This document shows positions 25,822-34,742 of a DNA stretch of 36,637 nucleotides, in pieces. Source of the DNA: Acidobacteriota bacterium (GTDB taxonomy: Bacteria > Acidobacteriota > Terriglobia > Acidiferrales > UBA7541); NCBI GenBank assembly GCA_013289695.1, contig JABCZK010000045.1, positions 1 to 36,637 of the forward strand, in the 5' to 3' direction. Under the pieces are notes generated by a model that ran no database searches, was not told the origin of the DNA, and saw only the letters and a program-made list of their open reading frames with translations. Made by a program: the position numbers and the translations under genes. Each line of letters opens with the position of its first letter. Position 1 is the first letter of the stretch.

Positions 25822-25874
25822 CGCCAGCCTCCAGGGTGCGCGCGTGCTGCCAGCTGCGCATTCACGACGGCACG

Positions 25875-26252
25875 TTATGCTACCGCAATAAGATCAATTT
25901 CGACGCGAAAGTCGCGCGGCAGGCGCGCCACTTCCACCGTGGTGCGCGCCGGCGGATCTTTGGGAAAATAGCGCGCGTACACTTCGTTCACCGCGGCGAA
26001 GTCGTTCATGTCCTTTAGGAAGACGCCCAGGCGCACGGCGCGATCCAGCGAAGAGCCGGCTGCCTGCACGATGGCCTTCAAATTTTCCATGATGCATTCC
26101 GTCTGCTGCGCCGCATCGCCGGTGAGCGCGTTGCCGGTGGTGGGGTCGAACGCCGTCTGGCCGGAAACGAATATGAATCCGTTGGCCTTGATGGCCTGCG
26201 AGTACGGGCCGATGGCTTTCGGTCCTTTTTCGGTGAAAATGACTTCCCGCAC
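25875..26252 (-). CDS. ridA: RidA family enamine/imine deaminase
   Basis: A 125-residue protein of the RidA (YjgF/YER057c) family, which removes reactive enamine and imine intermediates such as 2-aminoacrylate. It has GPYSQAIKANGFIFVSGQ near the N-terminus and PARTTVEVARLPRDFRVEI near the C-terminus. The latter carries the conserved Arg that binds the substrate carboxylate and the Glu-containing end typical of active members. GTG 26252 follows TTAGGAGG by four bases and gives the usual family length; the frame to 26321 adds a non-family extension. Housekeeping gene. Confidence 0.93.
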   Translation of the reverse strand: MREVIFTEKGPKAIGPYSQAIKANGFIFVSGQTAFDPTTGNALTGDAAQQTECIMENLKAIVQAAGSSLDRAVRLGVFLKDMNDFAAVNEVYARYFPKDPPARTTVEVARLPRDFRVEIDLIAVA

Positions 26253-26395
26253 AACACCTCCTAAGAGCAGAAGATGGAAATTGGAAAAGAGAAAATGGAA
26301 GAACAAATGCAGCCGCGCCAAATCCTGAGCTCGTACGTGTCAGCGCCCATTTTCCATTTTCACTTTTCTATTTTCGCCTTACTAATTGCGCTTTT

Positions 26396-27883
26396 CTATT
26401 TTTCCGCTGCGTAACGATTGCGAAAGTCCTGCGGTATTCCCGTGCTGTAAAGCCACACGCGAAACGGCTCGGCCAGGTTCTTTCCGGTGGTTTGCTCCAA
26501 TGCCGCGCGCAGGTCATTAAAACCTACTTCCTTGCTGCGGAGCAACGCAACCACCTGCGACAGGCCGCTGCGCACCGGCGCTTCGCCATACGCGTCTTCC
26601 AGTTCGATAAAAAATAGCGCAGCCTTGGCCGCGGCGATCCGCCGCCGCGGGAAGGGGTCATAGAGCATTGTGGTGATGATCGATTCTTCGGAATTCGGCG
26701 TTCCGGCATATTGCTCGACCGCAGTTTCATAGGCAGCGAGAAATTGCCGGATGCGGCGCCCCCGCGCAGGCTCACCGCCGCTCGCTTCGTCCACCACAAT
26801 CGTGGCGTAATTGGGAAGCCCTTCGCCGATTCCCACCGCCGCGTTCGGCGCGGGGTACATCTCCACTCCAAACCAGCTATGAGCCAGGGCTTGATTGATT
26901 TCAAGCGTCAACTCCTCGCTCTCGAATCCCAGCGCCAGCGCGTTGGAATTCACCAGCGCGCCGCCAGGAAATGAGGCCGCCGCGCTCTGGTTCTCTTCTC
27001 CAGACCGCGCACGCAATTCCGGTGATTCCACAATGTGGGGCCGGGGAATATTTTTATCGAGCGGACCGAAATCTTTTTGCAGCGCGGACCACGCGGCGGT
27101 GATGCGCTGTGCCGCCGCCGCGGGATCCCCCTGGAGCGGTTGCAACGTCCAGAAGGACACTTCGGATTTGTCCGCCGATTTTCCGCTTGTCGAAGAATCG
27201 GCATAACGGCCTGCCACGATGTAGGCAGGCAAGTCATCCTTGCGCAATTCGAAGCGATATTCCGTTTCGCCACCATCTTTTTTTTGCCCAACGGGAGCGC
27301 CGCCCGCGAGAATCAGGAAATTGTCCGGCACGCGTACCGTGTAAAAAGTTTTCGCAGGCCGCGCCGGATACGGAGCGAGGACGCGAGTCGGCGGCTGTGG
27401 CACAGGAACCCATCCGCGCGCGCCGAGGTGAAAATTAGCGGCGCCGAGCGTGATGCGCGCGCCTTGTTCGGCCGGCGCTACGAAGGTGTAGTCAATCTGC
27501 AAGTTGCGTTGTTCCTTGTGCGACCACGGCGGATCGCACCGCAGTCGCAGCGTGTCTGGGTGCTCCTGCTGATATTCGGCGGGAAGTTTTTCGGGCGTTA
27601 CTTCATGGCCGTTCCATTCGACGCGCAGGTTGGTTCGTCCGTAGATTTTCTCGTTTGGAAAAATTACGTCAATGAACGCCAAATCACTCAGGCCACTATT
27701 TTGCAGCGTGTAGCTCGTGCGAATCCGTAGCTCCGGCGGCGGGCCCGCGCTGAATCGAACTTCGCGCGATTCTTTCAGGATTTGGTAGCCGGGAGCCAGC
27801 GGCACGGTGCAGCTGGTGGTGCATAGCAAAAGGACCACAACCGGGAGCAATGCACAAAGCGAACGCGGCGCGACGCGAGTCAA
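26396..27883 (-). CDS. Exported M1-peptidase-like protein lacking the zinc motif
   Basis: 495 residues with a signal peptide (hydrophobic residues 9-21, then CTTSC, possibly a lipoprotein). It has the beta-rich N-terminal and gluzincin-like C-terminal layout of M1 aminopeptidases. Where M1 enzymes have HExxHxW, this has QALAHSWFG (coded near 26870-26895), so the first His and the catalytic Glu are lost; the later GEGLPNYA matches the zinc-ligand Glu segment. It is therefore probably not a standard peptidase and may bind or scaffold. The only start with a basic n-region is TTG 27883, just after an in-frame TAG; no Shine-Dalgarno site is evident. GAAAATGGAA repeats lie on both sides. Confidence 0.78.
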   Translation of the reverse strand: MTRVAPRSLCALLPVVVLLLCTTSCTVPLAPGYQILKESREVRFSAGPPPELRIRTSYTLQNSGLSDLAFIDVIFPNEKIYGRTNLRVEWNGHEVTPEKLPAEYQQEHPDTLRLRCDPPWSHKEQRNLQIDYTFVAPAEQGARITLGAANFHLGARGWVPVPQPPTRVLAPYPARPAKTFYTVRVPDNFLILAGGAPVGQKKDGGETEYRFELRKDDLPAYIVAGRYADSSTSGKSADKSEVSFWTLQPLQGDPAAAAQRITAAWSALQKDFGPLDKNIPRPHIVESPELRARSGEENQSAAASFPGGALVNSNALALGFESEELTLEINQALAHSWFGVEMYPAPNAAVGIGEGLPNYATIVVDEASGGEPARGRRIRQFLAAYETAVEQYAGTPNSEESIITTMLYDPFPRRRIAAAKAALFFIELEDAYGEAPVRSGLSQVVALLRSKEVGFNDLRAALEQTTGKNLAEPFRVWLYSTGIPQDFRNRYAAEK

Positions 27884-28037
27884 GATGCAAGGATTCTAGC
27901 CGCGAGAGCAGAAAATGGAAAAGGGAAAATAGGAATGCGCCTGAGGTATCGCACCCGCGAAAAGCCGATCCCTCACCTGCTGTCGCGCGTTACATCTGTC
28001 ACCCGCCGCACGATCTCCGCAAACTGTACAGCCGCGC

Positions 28038-28703
28038 CTAAGAAACGGTGAAACGGCGCAGGATTTCCGCGTCGGTGGAACCGTGGCGCCGCATCGCGAT
28101 GATTTGAGAGGCCCGGGAGTCGGGAATTCCGCGGCGGACCAGTTCTAGCAAAGTGGCGTTGTCAACCCGCAGGTTTCGCAGCGTGCCCAGTGACGCGCCC
28201 GAGAGCGCAGGCGTTCCCGAAGCGTGATGGCGCGCCACCTCCAGAACGATCGCGTCAGAAAGTCCGGCCAGCCGCATGGCCTGCAGCTCGCCGTAACCCA
28301 GGCCCACCTGGTCCATGCTGGCAAGCGTTATGACGCTGCTTTCGCTCAAGCCCGACTGATGCAGCGATGCGATCGCGTCACCGGCTGTGAACGCCTCGCC
28401 GCGCCCGTGAAAAATCTGCAGCAACGACACACAATCCGCGTCAGTAAGGCCGGCCTGGCGCACTTTCGCGATTTCGCCGACCTCCGCAGCCGTGAGGTGC
28501 AGCGCTTTCAATTCCTTGATCGAGCTGTAGCGCATTCCGGCGTTATCGAGTGGTTTGGTGTCGAGAGGAGTCAGACTCTCACACGCCAACTGACCCAAGA
28601 GGGCGGAAAATACGAAGATCGCCGCGCACGAACTCCTGCCGCGCACAGCGCGGCCCAATCCGCGGGCGGAACCGAATGCCTGGCCGGTTCCCATTGCTTT
28701 CAT
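28038..28703 (-). CDS. Exported protein with repeated GL(S/T)D helical motifs
   Basis: 221 residues, with a basic N-terminus and a hydrophobic stretch (AAIFVFSALLGQLAC) that may be a lipoprotein-type signal with an imperfect lipobox. The mature part is built from short repeats of the form GL(S/T)(D/E)xxVxxLA: GLTDADCVSLL, GLSESSVITLA, GLSDAIVLEVA, then RGIPDSRASQI and HGSTDAEILRRF. This suggests a helical array for protein contact. I do not recognise a family. ATG 28703 and ATG 28694 are both possible; neither has a strong ribosome site. It stands downstream of rel on the same strand with a 136-nt gap. Confidence 0.7.
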   Translation of the reverse strand: MKAMGTGQAFGSARGLGRAVRGRSSCAAIFVFSALLGQLACESLTPLDTKPLDNAGMRYSSIKELKALHLTAAEVGEIAKVRQAGLTDADCVSLLQIFHGRGEAFTAGDAIASLHQSGLSESSVITLASMDQVGLGYGELQAMRLAGLSDAIVLEVARHHASGTPALSGASLGTLRNLRVDNATLLELVRRGIPDSRASQIIAMRRHGSTDAEILRRFTVS

Positions 28704-28839
28704 TGTACAGAGTGCACAGCCGCGTGGAGCGACGTGACGCGGAAAGATTACGGGCTTTCAAATTTTGGGCGTTCAGGAAACAGCTGACCGTCGAGGCACA
28801 GGTAACAAAGGATGGCGAAGACTGCCCGCGCGGCAAAAA

Positions 28840-31041
28840 TTAGACGTTATAAACGCGCTCGATATCGAACACGCCGGGAATCCGCTTTACTCCGGAGAGA
28901 ATGCGCTCGAGCTGCTTGCGATCCTGCACGTCGAGCGCCACTTCGATGCGCGCGCGCAAATCCTGGCCGCCGCTTTCAAACGTGCGAATGTTCGCGCCGC
29001 TATCGCTAATCACCGTCGTGATGCTAGCGAGCATGCCAGGACGATCCTCGGTGAGAATGCGCAGACGAACGGGAAAAGTCGCTTGCGTCTGCCCCGCCCA
29101 TTCCACCGCGATGCGGCGCTCGGCGTCGTAGAGCAGGTTCTGCACGTTGGGACAATTTTTGCCATGCACCGCAATGCCGCGGCCGCGCGTAACGTATCCG
29201 ATCACGTCGTCTCCCGGAATCGGGTTGCAGCATTTCGAGCGATACACCATCAGGTCGTCATGCCCGCGCACCAGAATCGAGCCGTCATTCATGCCCAGCA
29301 TGCGCTTGACGGTGTCCACGATCTTCGGCTGCTTTTCTTCAGCAGGGTCCGTGAGCGGCTGCCCGCTGGCTTTCGCGAGTACTTGCCGCGCGGACCATTT
29401 TCCATAGCCCAGGTCGGCGTGCAGATCGTCAATGCGTCCGCAACCGTATTCGGAAGCGACGCGCTGCCAGACCTCCGGCGTAATTTTCTTCAGCGTGATG
29501 TCCGCCTGGCGCGCCTCCTTTTCCAGCAGGCGCTTGCCGACGTCCTTGGCCTGGTCGCGTTCGTGCAGATTGATCCACTGCCGGATTTTGCTGCGGGCGC
29601 GCGAAGTGTGCACGAAGGAAAGCCAATCACGCGAAGGCTCGTGGCCTTTCTGCGTAATGATTTCGATCACGTCGCCATTCGCGACGGCATGGCGCAGCGG
29701 CACGATCGCGCCATTTACTTTTGCGCCGGTACACTGATGGCCCACTTCGGTATGTACGGCGTAGGCGAAATCAATCAACGTGGCGCCGCGCGGCAGCACC
29801 ACCACGCGGCCCATCGGCGTGAACGTGTAAACCTCTTCGGGATAAAGATCCACGCGCAAGGTGGAAAGAAATTCGCTGGGCTCCTGCATTTCCTGGACCC
29901 ACTCGATCAGCTGCCGCATCCAGACGATGCGCTGATCATCGGCGCTGGAAGTTTCCGTGCGGCCGTCTTTATATTTCCAGTGCGCCGCGACGCCTTGTTC
30001 GGCGATGCGGTGCATGTCCTGCGTGCGGATTTGCACCTCGAACGCCTGGCCGCCGTGGATCACCGTGGTATGCAGCGATTGATAGAGGTTGGGCCGCGGC
30101 ATCGCGATGTAATCTTTGAAGCGGCCGGGCACCGGCGGCCAAATCTGGTGAATCACACCGAGGGTCGCGTAGCAATTTTTTACGGTGTCGGTGATCACGC
30201 GGATCGCCAGCAGGTCGTACACCTGATCGAGCGTGCGCTGCTGCTTCTGGCTTTTTAGATGCAACGAGTAGAAACGCTTCACACGCGCCTGCACTTCGGC
30301 AGGTATGCCGGTCTCCACCATTTTGTCGCGGATGGAATCCTGCACTTCGTGCAAAAATTTATCGAAGACTTTCTGTTTGGTGGCGAGTTTTTTCTGCAGT
30401 TCGAAAAACGCTTCCGGCTCGAGGTAACGGAAGGAAAGATCCTCCAGCTCCCCGCGAATCAAGCCCATTCCCAGCCGGTTCGCTACGGGCGCATAAATAT
30501 CAATCGTTTCGCGCGAGATGCGCTGCTGTTTTTCCGAATCCAGGTATTCCAACGTGCGCATATTGTGCAGGCGGTCAGCGAGTTTGATCACCACCACGCG
30601 CACATCGTTCACCATCGCCAGCAGCATCTTGCGAACGTTTTCCGCCTGGCGCGCTTCGGGCGCCAGCAGATCCAGGCGGCTGATCTTGGTTGCGCCTTCC
30701 ACCAGCCGGGCGACATCTGCGCCAAAGTGTTCCGAGATCGTTTCCAGCGGAATTTTCGTATCTTCCACGACGTCGTGCAGCAGCGCAGCGCAAAGCGAGG
30801 TCACGTCCAGCTTCATGTCCGCAAGGATGTGCGCCACTTCCACGGGATGAGAGAGAAAAGGCTCGCCAGAAAGGCGCGTCTGCGTCTTGTGCTGCTCCGC
30901 CGCGAAATCATAGGCGCGGCGCAACAATTCGAGGTCGTCGCCGGGACGGCTGCGGCGCACCTTGTCCATCAATTCCACAAAGCGCAAATCCACAGTCCGC
31001 CGCGCAGCCTGCGATATGGCGGGTTTACTAGCCGGGTCCAT
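28840..31041 (-). CDS. rel: Bifunctional (p)ppGpp synthetase/hydrolase (RelA/SpoT family)
   Basis: A 733-residue full-length RSH protein controlling the stringent response. The HD hydrolase domain (about 45-190) has His65 and His89-Asp90 in LLHDVVEDT. The synthetase domain (about 245-345) has the KRFYSLHLKSQ segment, RFKDYIAMPRPNLYQSLHT and Glu335 in FEVQIRT. A TGS domain follows at about 403-465 (VYTFTPMGRVVVLPRGAT), and an ACT domain lies at the C-terminus. Both active sites look intact. The segment usually written HxYSIxxKM is diverged (RFYSLHLKS), but its key Lys and Tyr-Ser are kept. ATG 31041 is the start; the ribosome site is weak. Confidence 0.95.
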   Translation of the reverse strand: MDPASKPAISQAARRTVDLRFVELMDKVRRSRPGDDLELLRRAYDFAAEQHKTQTRLSGEPFLSHPVEVAHILADMKLDVTSLCAALLHDVVEDTKIPLETISEHFGADVARLVEGATKISRLDLLAPEARQAENVRKMLLAMVNDVRVVVIKLADRLHNMRTLEYLDSEKQQRISRETIDIYAPVANRLGMGLIRGELEDLSFRYLEPEAFFELQKKLATKQKVFDKFLHEVQDSIRDKMVETGIPAEVQARVKRFYSLHLKSQKQQRTLDQVYDLLAIRVITDTVKNCYATLGVIHQIWPPVPGRFKDYIAMPRPNLYQSLHTTVIHGGQAFEVQIRTQDMHRIAEQGVAAHWKYKDGRTETSSADDQRIVWMRQLIEWVQEMQEPSEFLSTLRVDLYPEEVYTFTPMGRVVVLPRGATLIDFAYAVHTEVGHQCTGAKVNGAIVPLRHAVANGDVIEIITQKGHEPSRDWLSFVHTSRARSKIRQWINLHERDQAKDVGKRLLEKEARQADITLKKITPEVWQRVASEYGCGRIDDLHADLGYGKWSARQVLAKASGQPLTDPAEEKQPKIVDTVKRMLGMNDGSILVRGHDDLMVYRSKCCNPIPGDDVIGYVTRGRGIAVHGKNCPNVQNLLYDAERRIAVEWAGQTQATFPVRLRILTEDRPGMLASITTVISDSGANIRTFESGGQDLRARIEVALDVQDRKQLERILSGVKRIPGVFDIERVYNV

Positions 31042-31162
31042 ATACTATTGTATTCTCAGAGGCCGCCCCACTGCGAGCTCTTCCTGCGGCCGCTAATAGA
31101 TCACTTTCCGAGTGCGCGGCGAACTGAGCACCATCGATCCGTCGGCATTCGGACTAGGACAA

Positions 31163-32074
31163 TTAGGTGGACTCCATCTCGTATAGCGCCGACCTCGTCC
31201 ATAAGAAGAAGTGAGAGCCTCTAGCTGCCGCTTGAAATTGTCCGTCAATCGTTTCACCGAGGTCATTGACCGCTTCAGCTAGCTCCGTTTTAGGGGTGGT
31301 CGAGAGTGTGCGTCTAAGCAGTTGGGCGGTTCCGCCCTGGATACGCGTATAACAGTTCGGAAAGATCACAGCCTCCTCACAAATCCCGAATGCGCGTGCC
31401 ATGCAGCCGAATTCCTTCCCCTACTGATGCAGTTTGAATGCCCGGATGCCGACAAGCGGAAAATCGGAATAATAGGAAAGCCAAACTTCATCTTCGCTGA
31501 CCACGTTTATGGCGTAGCAGTCATCGACGAAAGGCAGGCCGAGTGGTTCAGCAAATTCGAAGTACTTGAGAATCACGCGTCCCGACGAATCGAAACAGAC
31601 CGCTCCTTGATTCCCGGTTCCTCGACCGTAAACTCCTTCATCAAAGTAGCTTACCCAAATCTTACCGCCCGCAGTCGCTAGCACATCCTTAATTGCATCA
31701 CCGAGGTCGAGTGTTCCTAGCGCCTTGCCTTGCGCGTTGTAAATAACTGCGCAGCCACCTCTCGCTTCACACAAGATCCATCCGTCAGCCAAACGCTGCA
31801 AATAAAAACTGGAGCGACACTCTGATTTCGCGAAGGATACCGTGCGCTGCGACTTTCCGTCCCGGTAGACCACCTGATGCGCTTTGGGTGGAATGCTGCG
31901 CCACGCTAATTGGGCTTCGACCGGTGCATCGGTCGGGGGCTCAGCTGGCTTGCCCTCCTGCAAGAGCAACAAAGGATCGCCATCCCTATCGACCGAGCAG
32001 CGAAAAACCTTTTGCTCGCAAGGGAGCTTCGCGAAATCGAACTTCCGATGGAACTGTATTTGCGCAGTCAGAAG
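31163..32074 (-). pseudogene. Beta-propeller-like protein, broken by an in-frame TAG and lacking a start
   Basis: One frame is open from just after TAA at 32075-32077 to TAA at 31163, apart from a TAG at 31421-31423 between RAFKLHQ and GKEFGCMARAF. Sequence on both sides has the same character: aromatic and Cys-containing beta segments such as GGKIWVSYFDEGVYG, EDEVWLSYYSD, CEEAVIFPNCYTR and GSHFFLWT. The short downstream piece has no ribosome site. At the 5' end, protein-like sequence (KFDFAKLPCEQKVFRC) starts well upstream of the first TTG (31972) with no ATG or GTG before the upstream stop. So both an amber mutation and 5' damage are likely. Function unknown. Confidence 0.7.
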
Positions 32075-32210
32075 TTATCAAAAGTAAGCGTCGAGAGTTA
32101 CCGCCGCAGGTTTACCGGCAGATTATTTCTGCGATGAGAAGCCGAACGACTACTCAGCGTCCGCACAATTGGCACTCAATCGCCCCGGAAGCAGCGTCGC
32201 GCGCGGCACG

Positions 32211-33911
32211 TTATTTTTGCGGGGACGGCTCGGGGATTGCCTCACCATCTTTTCGCGGATCGGAGGCTCCATAGTTAACTCCGGTAGAAATATCGCGTTG
32301 CACAGCCTGTCCACCGCCGACGATGGCGGAGTATGCACCGTGAACTTTAATTTGATGACCGCGCTGCGTAAGACCGTCACGAACGGCAAGCGGAATGCGA
32401 TCCTCCAGATCCACATCGCAGCCTGTAAAGGTTACTTTCCTGAAGCGCGCGGCCTCCAAAGCTTCTTGAATATTCATTCCGAAATCCACGACGTTGGATA
32501 CGAATTGCGCGTGCGCTTGCGCCTGGTTGAAACCGCCCATGATTCCGAACGCAATCCTCTTCTGCCCGTTCGTCATGAAACCCGGAATGATCGTATGCAA
32601 AGGCCGCTTGTGACCGGCGAGCTTATTGGGGGAATTGGGGTCAAGGCTGAAAAGCGCGCCGCGATTCTGCAGGGTAAATCCGGCGCCGTCTGCCACGAGG
32701 CCCGACCCAAACTCAGCATAGTTGCTCTGAATCAGTGACACCATGTTGCCGTCGCTATCGGTGACGGTCAGATAAGTTGTGTCGCCGCTCGTGGGAAGCT
32801 GCGGCTCGCCAGGCAGTACATCGCAATTCGCCTTGCCCATATCCACCAGCTTCGCGCGCTGCGCGGCGTATTCCTTTGACAGCAGGCCCTGAACAGGAAC
32901 CTGGCTGAACTTGGGATCCGCGACGTAACGGTACATATCCGCGTACGCCAGCTTCTTCGCTTCGATCATGGCGTGCAGCGCGTCGGTGGAGTTATGCCCG
33001 AAATGCGCGAGAGAAAATCGTTCCATGATGTTCAGCATTTCAAGCACGGCGATTCCCTGCCCGTTCGGCGGAATCTCGTAGACGGTCCACAGGTGATACG
33101 TGGTCGAAATCGGCTCGACCCATTCGCTGGAATAATCGGCCAGGTCCTCGGCCGTCATCGTGCCGCCGAGCCTGGTGGATAGCGCGACGATTTTCTTTGC
33201 AATTTCGCCCTCGTAATAGGCGTCTCTGCCGCTGGAAGCCAGCGATTCAAGCGAATGCGCGAGATCGAGGTTGCGGAAAATCTCGCCCACTCGCGGCGCG
33301 CGGCCATCGAGCAGGAAGGTCGCCGCGGCATTCTTGTCCTGCTTCAGATAATCCACGGCGTCCGCCCAATACGCGGCATCCCATTCGGGCACAGGGAAAC
33401 CCTCGCGCGCGTAGTAGATCGCAGGGGCAAGAACTTCCGAGAATTTCTTCGTGCCGAAACGCGCGAGCAGCTTTGACCAGCCATCTACGGCACCCGGGAC
33501 TGTCACCGACTGGATGCCTGCTTGCGGCATTCCGTTAACGCCCTTGGATTTGAGAAATTCGATAGAAAGTCCTGCGGGAGCCCAGCCACTTGCATTCAGC
33601 CCATAAAGCTTTCCGCTTTTCGCGTCATAAATGATCGCAAAAAGATCGCCGCCGATTCCATTCATCATGGGCTCAACCACGCCCATCACCGCATTCATCG
33701 CCACTGCCGCGTCCACGGCGTTGCCGCCGTGGGCCAGGACGGTCGCTCCAGCCTGGGCAGCCAACGGATTTTCCGCCGACGCCACTCCCCTGCGTGAAAT
33801 AACCATGGAGCGGCCTTGCGTGCGGTCCTGCGCACTGGCCTTCGCAGCAGATACCATCATCGCCAGCGGAAAGAAGATTATGCAAAACGCTACGCCCACG
33901 AAATCTCTCAT
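32211..33911 (-). CDS. ggt: Gamma-glutamyltranspeptidase precursor
   Basis: A 566-residue exported Ntn-hydrolase that transfers or hydrolyses gamma-glutamyl groups, for example from glutathione. It has a signal peptide (MRDFVGVAFCIIFFPLAMM..), an early ENPLAAQAGATVLAHGGNAVDAA segment typical of the family, and the self-cleavage site in SGDTTYLTV (coded near 32770-32795), where the first Thr of the small subunit becomes the nucleophile. Later come GSGLVADGAGFTLQNRG and a Gly-rich substrate loop. ATG 33911 has AGGAG five bases upstream; the longer frame to 33971 is unlikely. It is single-gene by spacing. Confidence 0.94.
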   Translation of the reverse strand: MRDFVGVAFCIIFFPLAMMVSAAKASAQDRTQGRSMVISRRGVASAENPLAAQAGATVLAHGGNAVDAAVAMNAVMGVVEPMMNGIGGDLFAIIYDAKSGKLYGLNASGWAPAGLSIEFLKSKGVNGMPQAGIQSVTVPGAVDGWSKLLARFGTKKFSEVLAPAIYYAREGFPVPEWDAAYWADAVDYLKQDKNAAATFLLDGRAPRVGEIFRNLDLAHSLESLASSGRDAYYEGEIAKKIVALSTRLGGTMTAEDLADYSSEWVEPISTTYHLWTVYEIPPNGQGIAVLEMLNIMERFSLAHFGHNSTDALHAMIEAKKLAYADMYRYVADPKFSQVPVQGLLSKEYAAQRAKLVDMGKANCDVLPGEPQLPTSGDTTYLTVTDSDGNMVSLIQSNYAEFGSGLVADGAGFTLQNRGALFSLDPNSPNKLAGHKRPLHTIIPGFMTNGQKRIAFGIMGGFNQAQAHAQFVSNVVDFGMNIQEALEAARFRKVTFTGCDVDLEDRIPLAVRDGLTQRGHQIKVHGAYSAIVGGGQAVQRDISTGVNYGASDPRKDGEAIPEPSPQK

Positions 33912-34112
33912 GTGTCTCCTAAGCGAGACAGCCGCCACTGTAGAAACTTCGGGCCGCCCTTCGAGCGACAAACTCGACAGGAATCCAGCGCAAGCCTAGT
34001 GTGAGCAGTGAACGATGTCAAACTCGGAAAAATGCAGGAGGATCTCAAGCCAACTGGTGATATTCGTGATGTTCCCGCTGGCCGGCCTGGGTTGGCGCTG
34101 CCGAGGCCACCG

Positions 34113-34616
34113 TCATTTTCCCTTCTCGACGGGATAGCCCTTCTCAATCCAATCCGTGTTGAAGTCATTCGGCAGAATCAGGACGCGAAGATTCGTAAAA
34201 CCCATATCGCGCATGGCCACAAAAGCGGGCCGCAGATTCGGGCAATGCGCCAGCGGGCAGCAACCACAATACAAAACGACATTCGTCGCCTTGGGAATCG
34301 TCTGCGCCCACTTCTTCAATTCGGCAAGCCCCTGGTCGGTAGAAGCAGCTCCGTGAAACACCGCATGAGGAATGTGCGCACCCTGATAAAGCGGACGGAA
34401 CCCCACGCACACCACGGCAGGCTCGTCAGGATGAGGCGGCGCGGCGAGTTCCTTCGCGAGGTCAGCCGCCTGCACCGTTTGCGAGGCAGACCAGGGATCG
34501 CCTGCGTCTTCAGCGTGCGAAAAGCCCGCGAGGCGTGTCGCGCGAGAATTCGAAACGAACAGAGCCAGGAAAAGAAGGCAAAACACCGCCGTCACAATGG
34601 CACGAATCATTTTCAT
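34113..34616 (-). CDS. Exported rhodanese-domain protein
   Basis: 167 residues with an N-terminal signal or anchor (hydrophobic residues about 5-21) and one rhodanese domain. The active-site loop reads VVLYCGCCPLAHCPN, with three Cys around the position of the usual single catalytic Cys. In rhodaneses this Cys carries a persulfide; the extra Cys may allow disulfide chemistry in the periplasm. The start ATG 34616 has only a weak purine-rich site upstream. Substrate unknown. It stands between ggt and the terminator of the ExbD operon on the same strand. Confidence 0.82.
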   Translation of the reverse strand: MKMIRAIVTAVFCLLFLALFVSNSRATRLAGFSHAEDAGDPWSASQTVQAADLAKELAAPPHPDEPAVVCVGFRPLYQGAHIPHAVFHGAASTDQGLAELKKWAQTIPKATNVVLYCGCCPLAHCPNLRPAFVAMRDMGFTNLRVLILPNDFNTDWIEKGYPVEKGK

Positions 34617-34674
34617 CTCGGATTTCCCCCGACCGCTCGCGACAAAGACTCACGCATCCTAAAGATCACAAGCC

Positions 34675-34710
34675 AAAAAAGAAAAACCGGCGGGTGAGAA
34701 AACCCGCCGG
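34675..34710 (-). terminator. Intrinsic terminator of the ExbD/TPR operon
   Basis: Read on the minus strand: a perfect 9-bp stem CCGGCGGGT / ACCCGCCGG (34710-34702 with 34695-34687), a 6-nt loop, then TTTTTCTTTTTT (34686-34675). It starts 33 nt after the TPR gene stop, so it should end that operon. Confidence 0.93.
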
Positions 34711-34742
34711 CCGTAAATGCTGCGACTCGGAAAACGCCGCGC

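Noticed and set aside
28765..30258. 497-codon plus-strand open frame
   Set aside because: Antisense to the clearly real rel gene; its translation is His/Arg-rich with no family features, typical of a shadow frame in GC-rich DNA.
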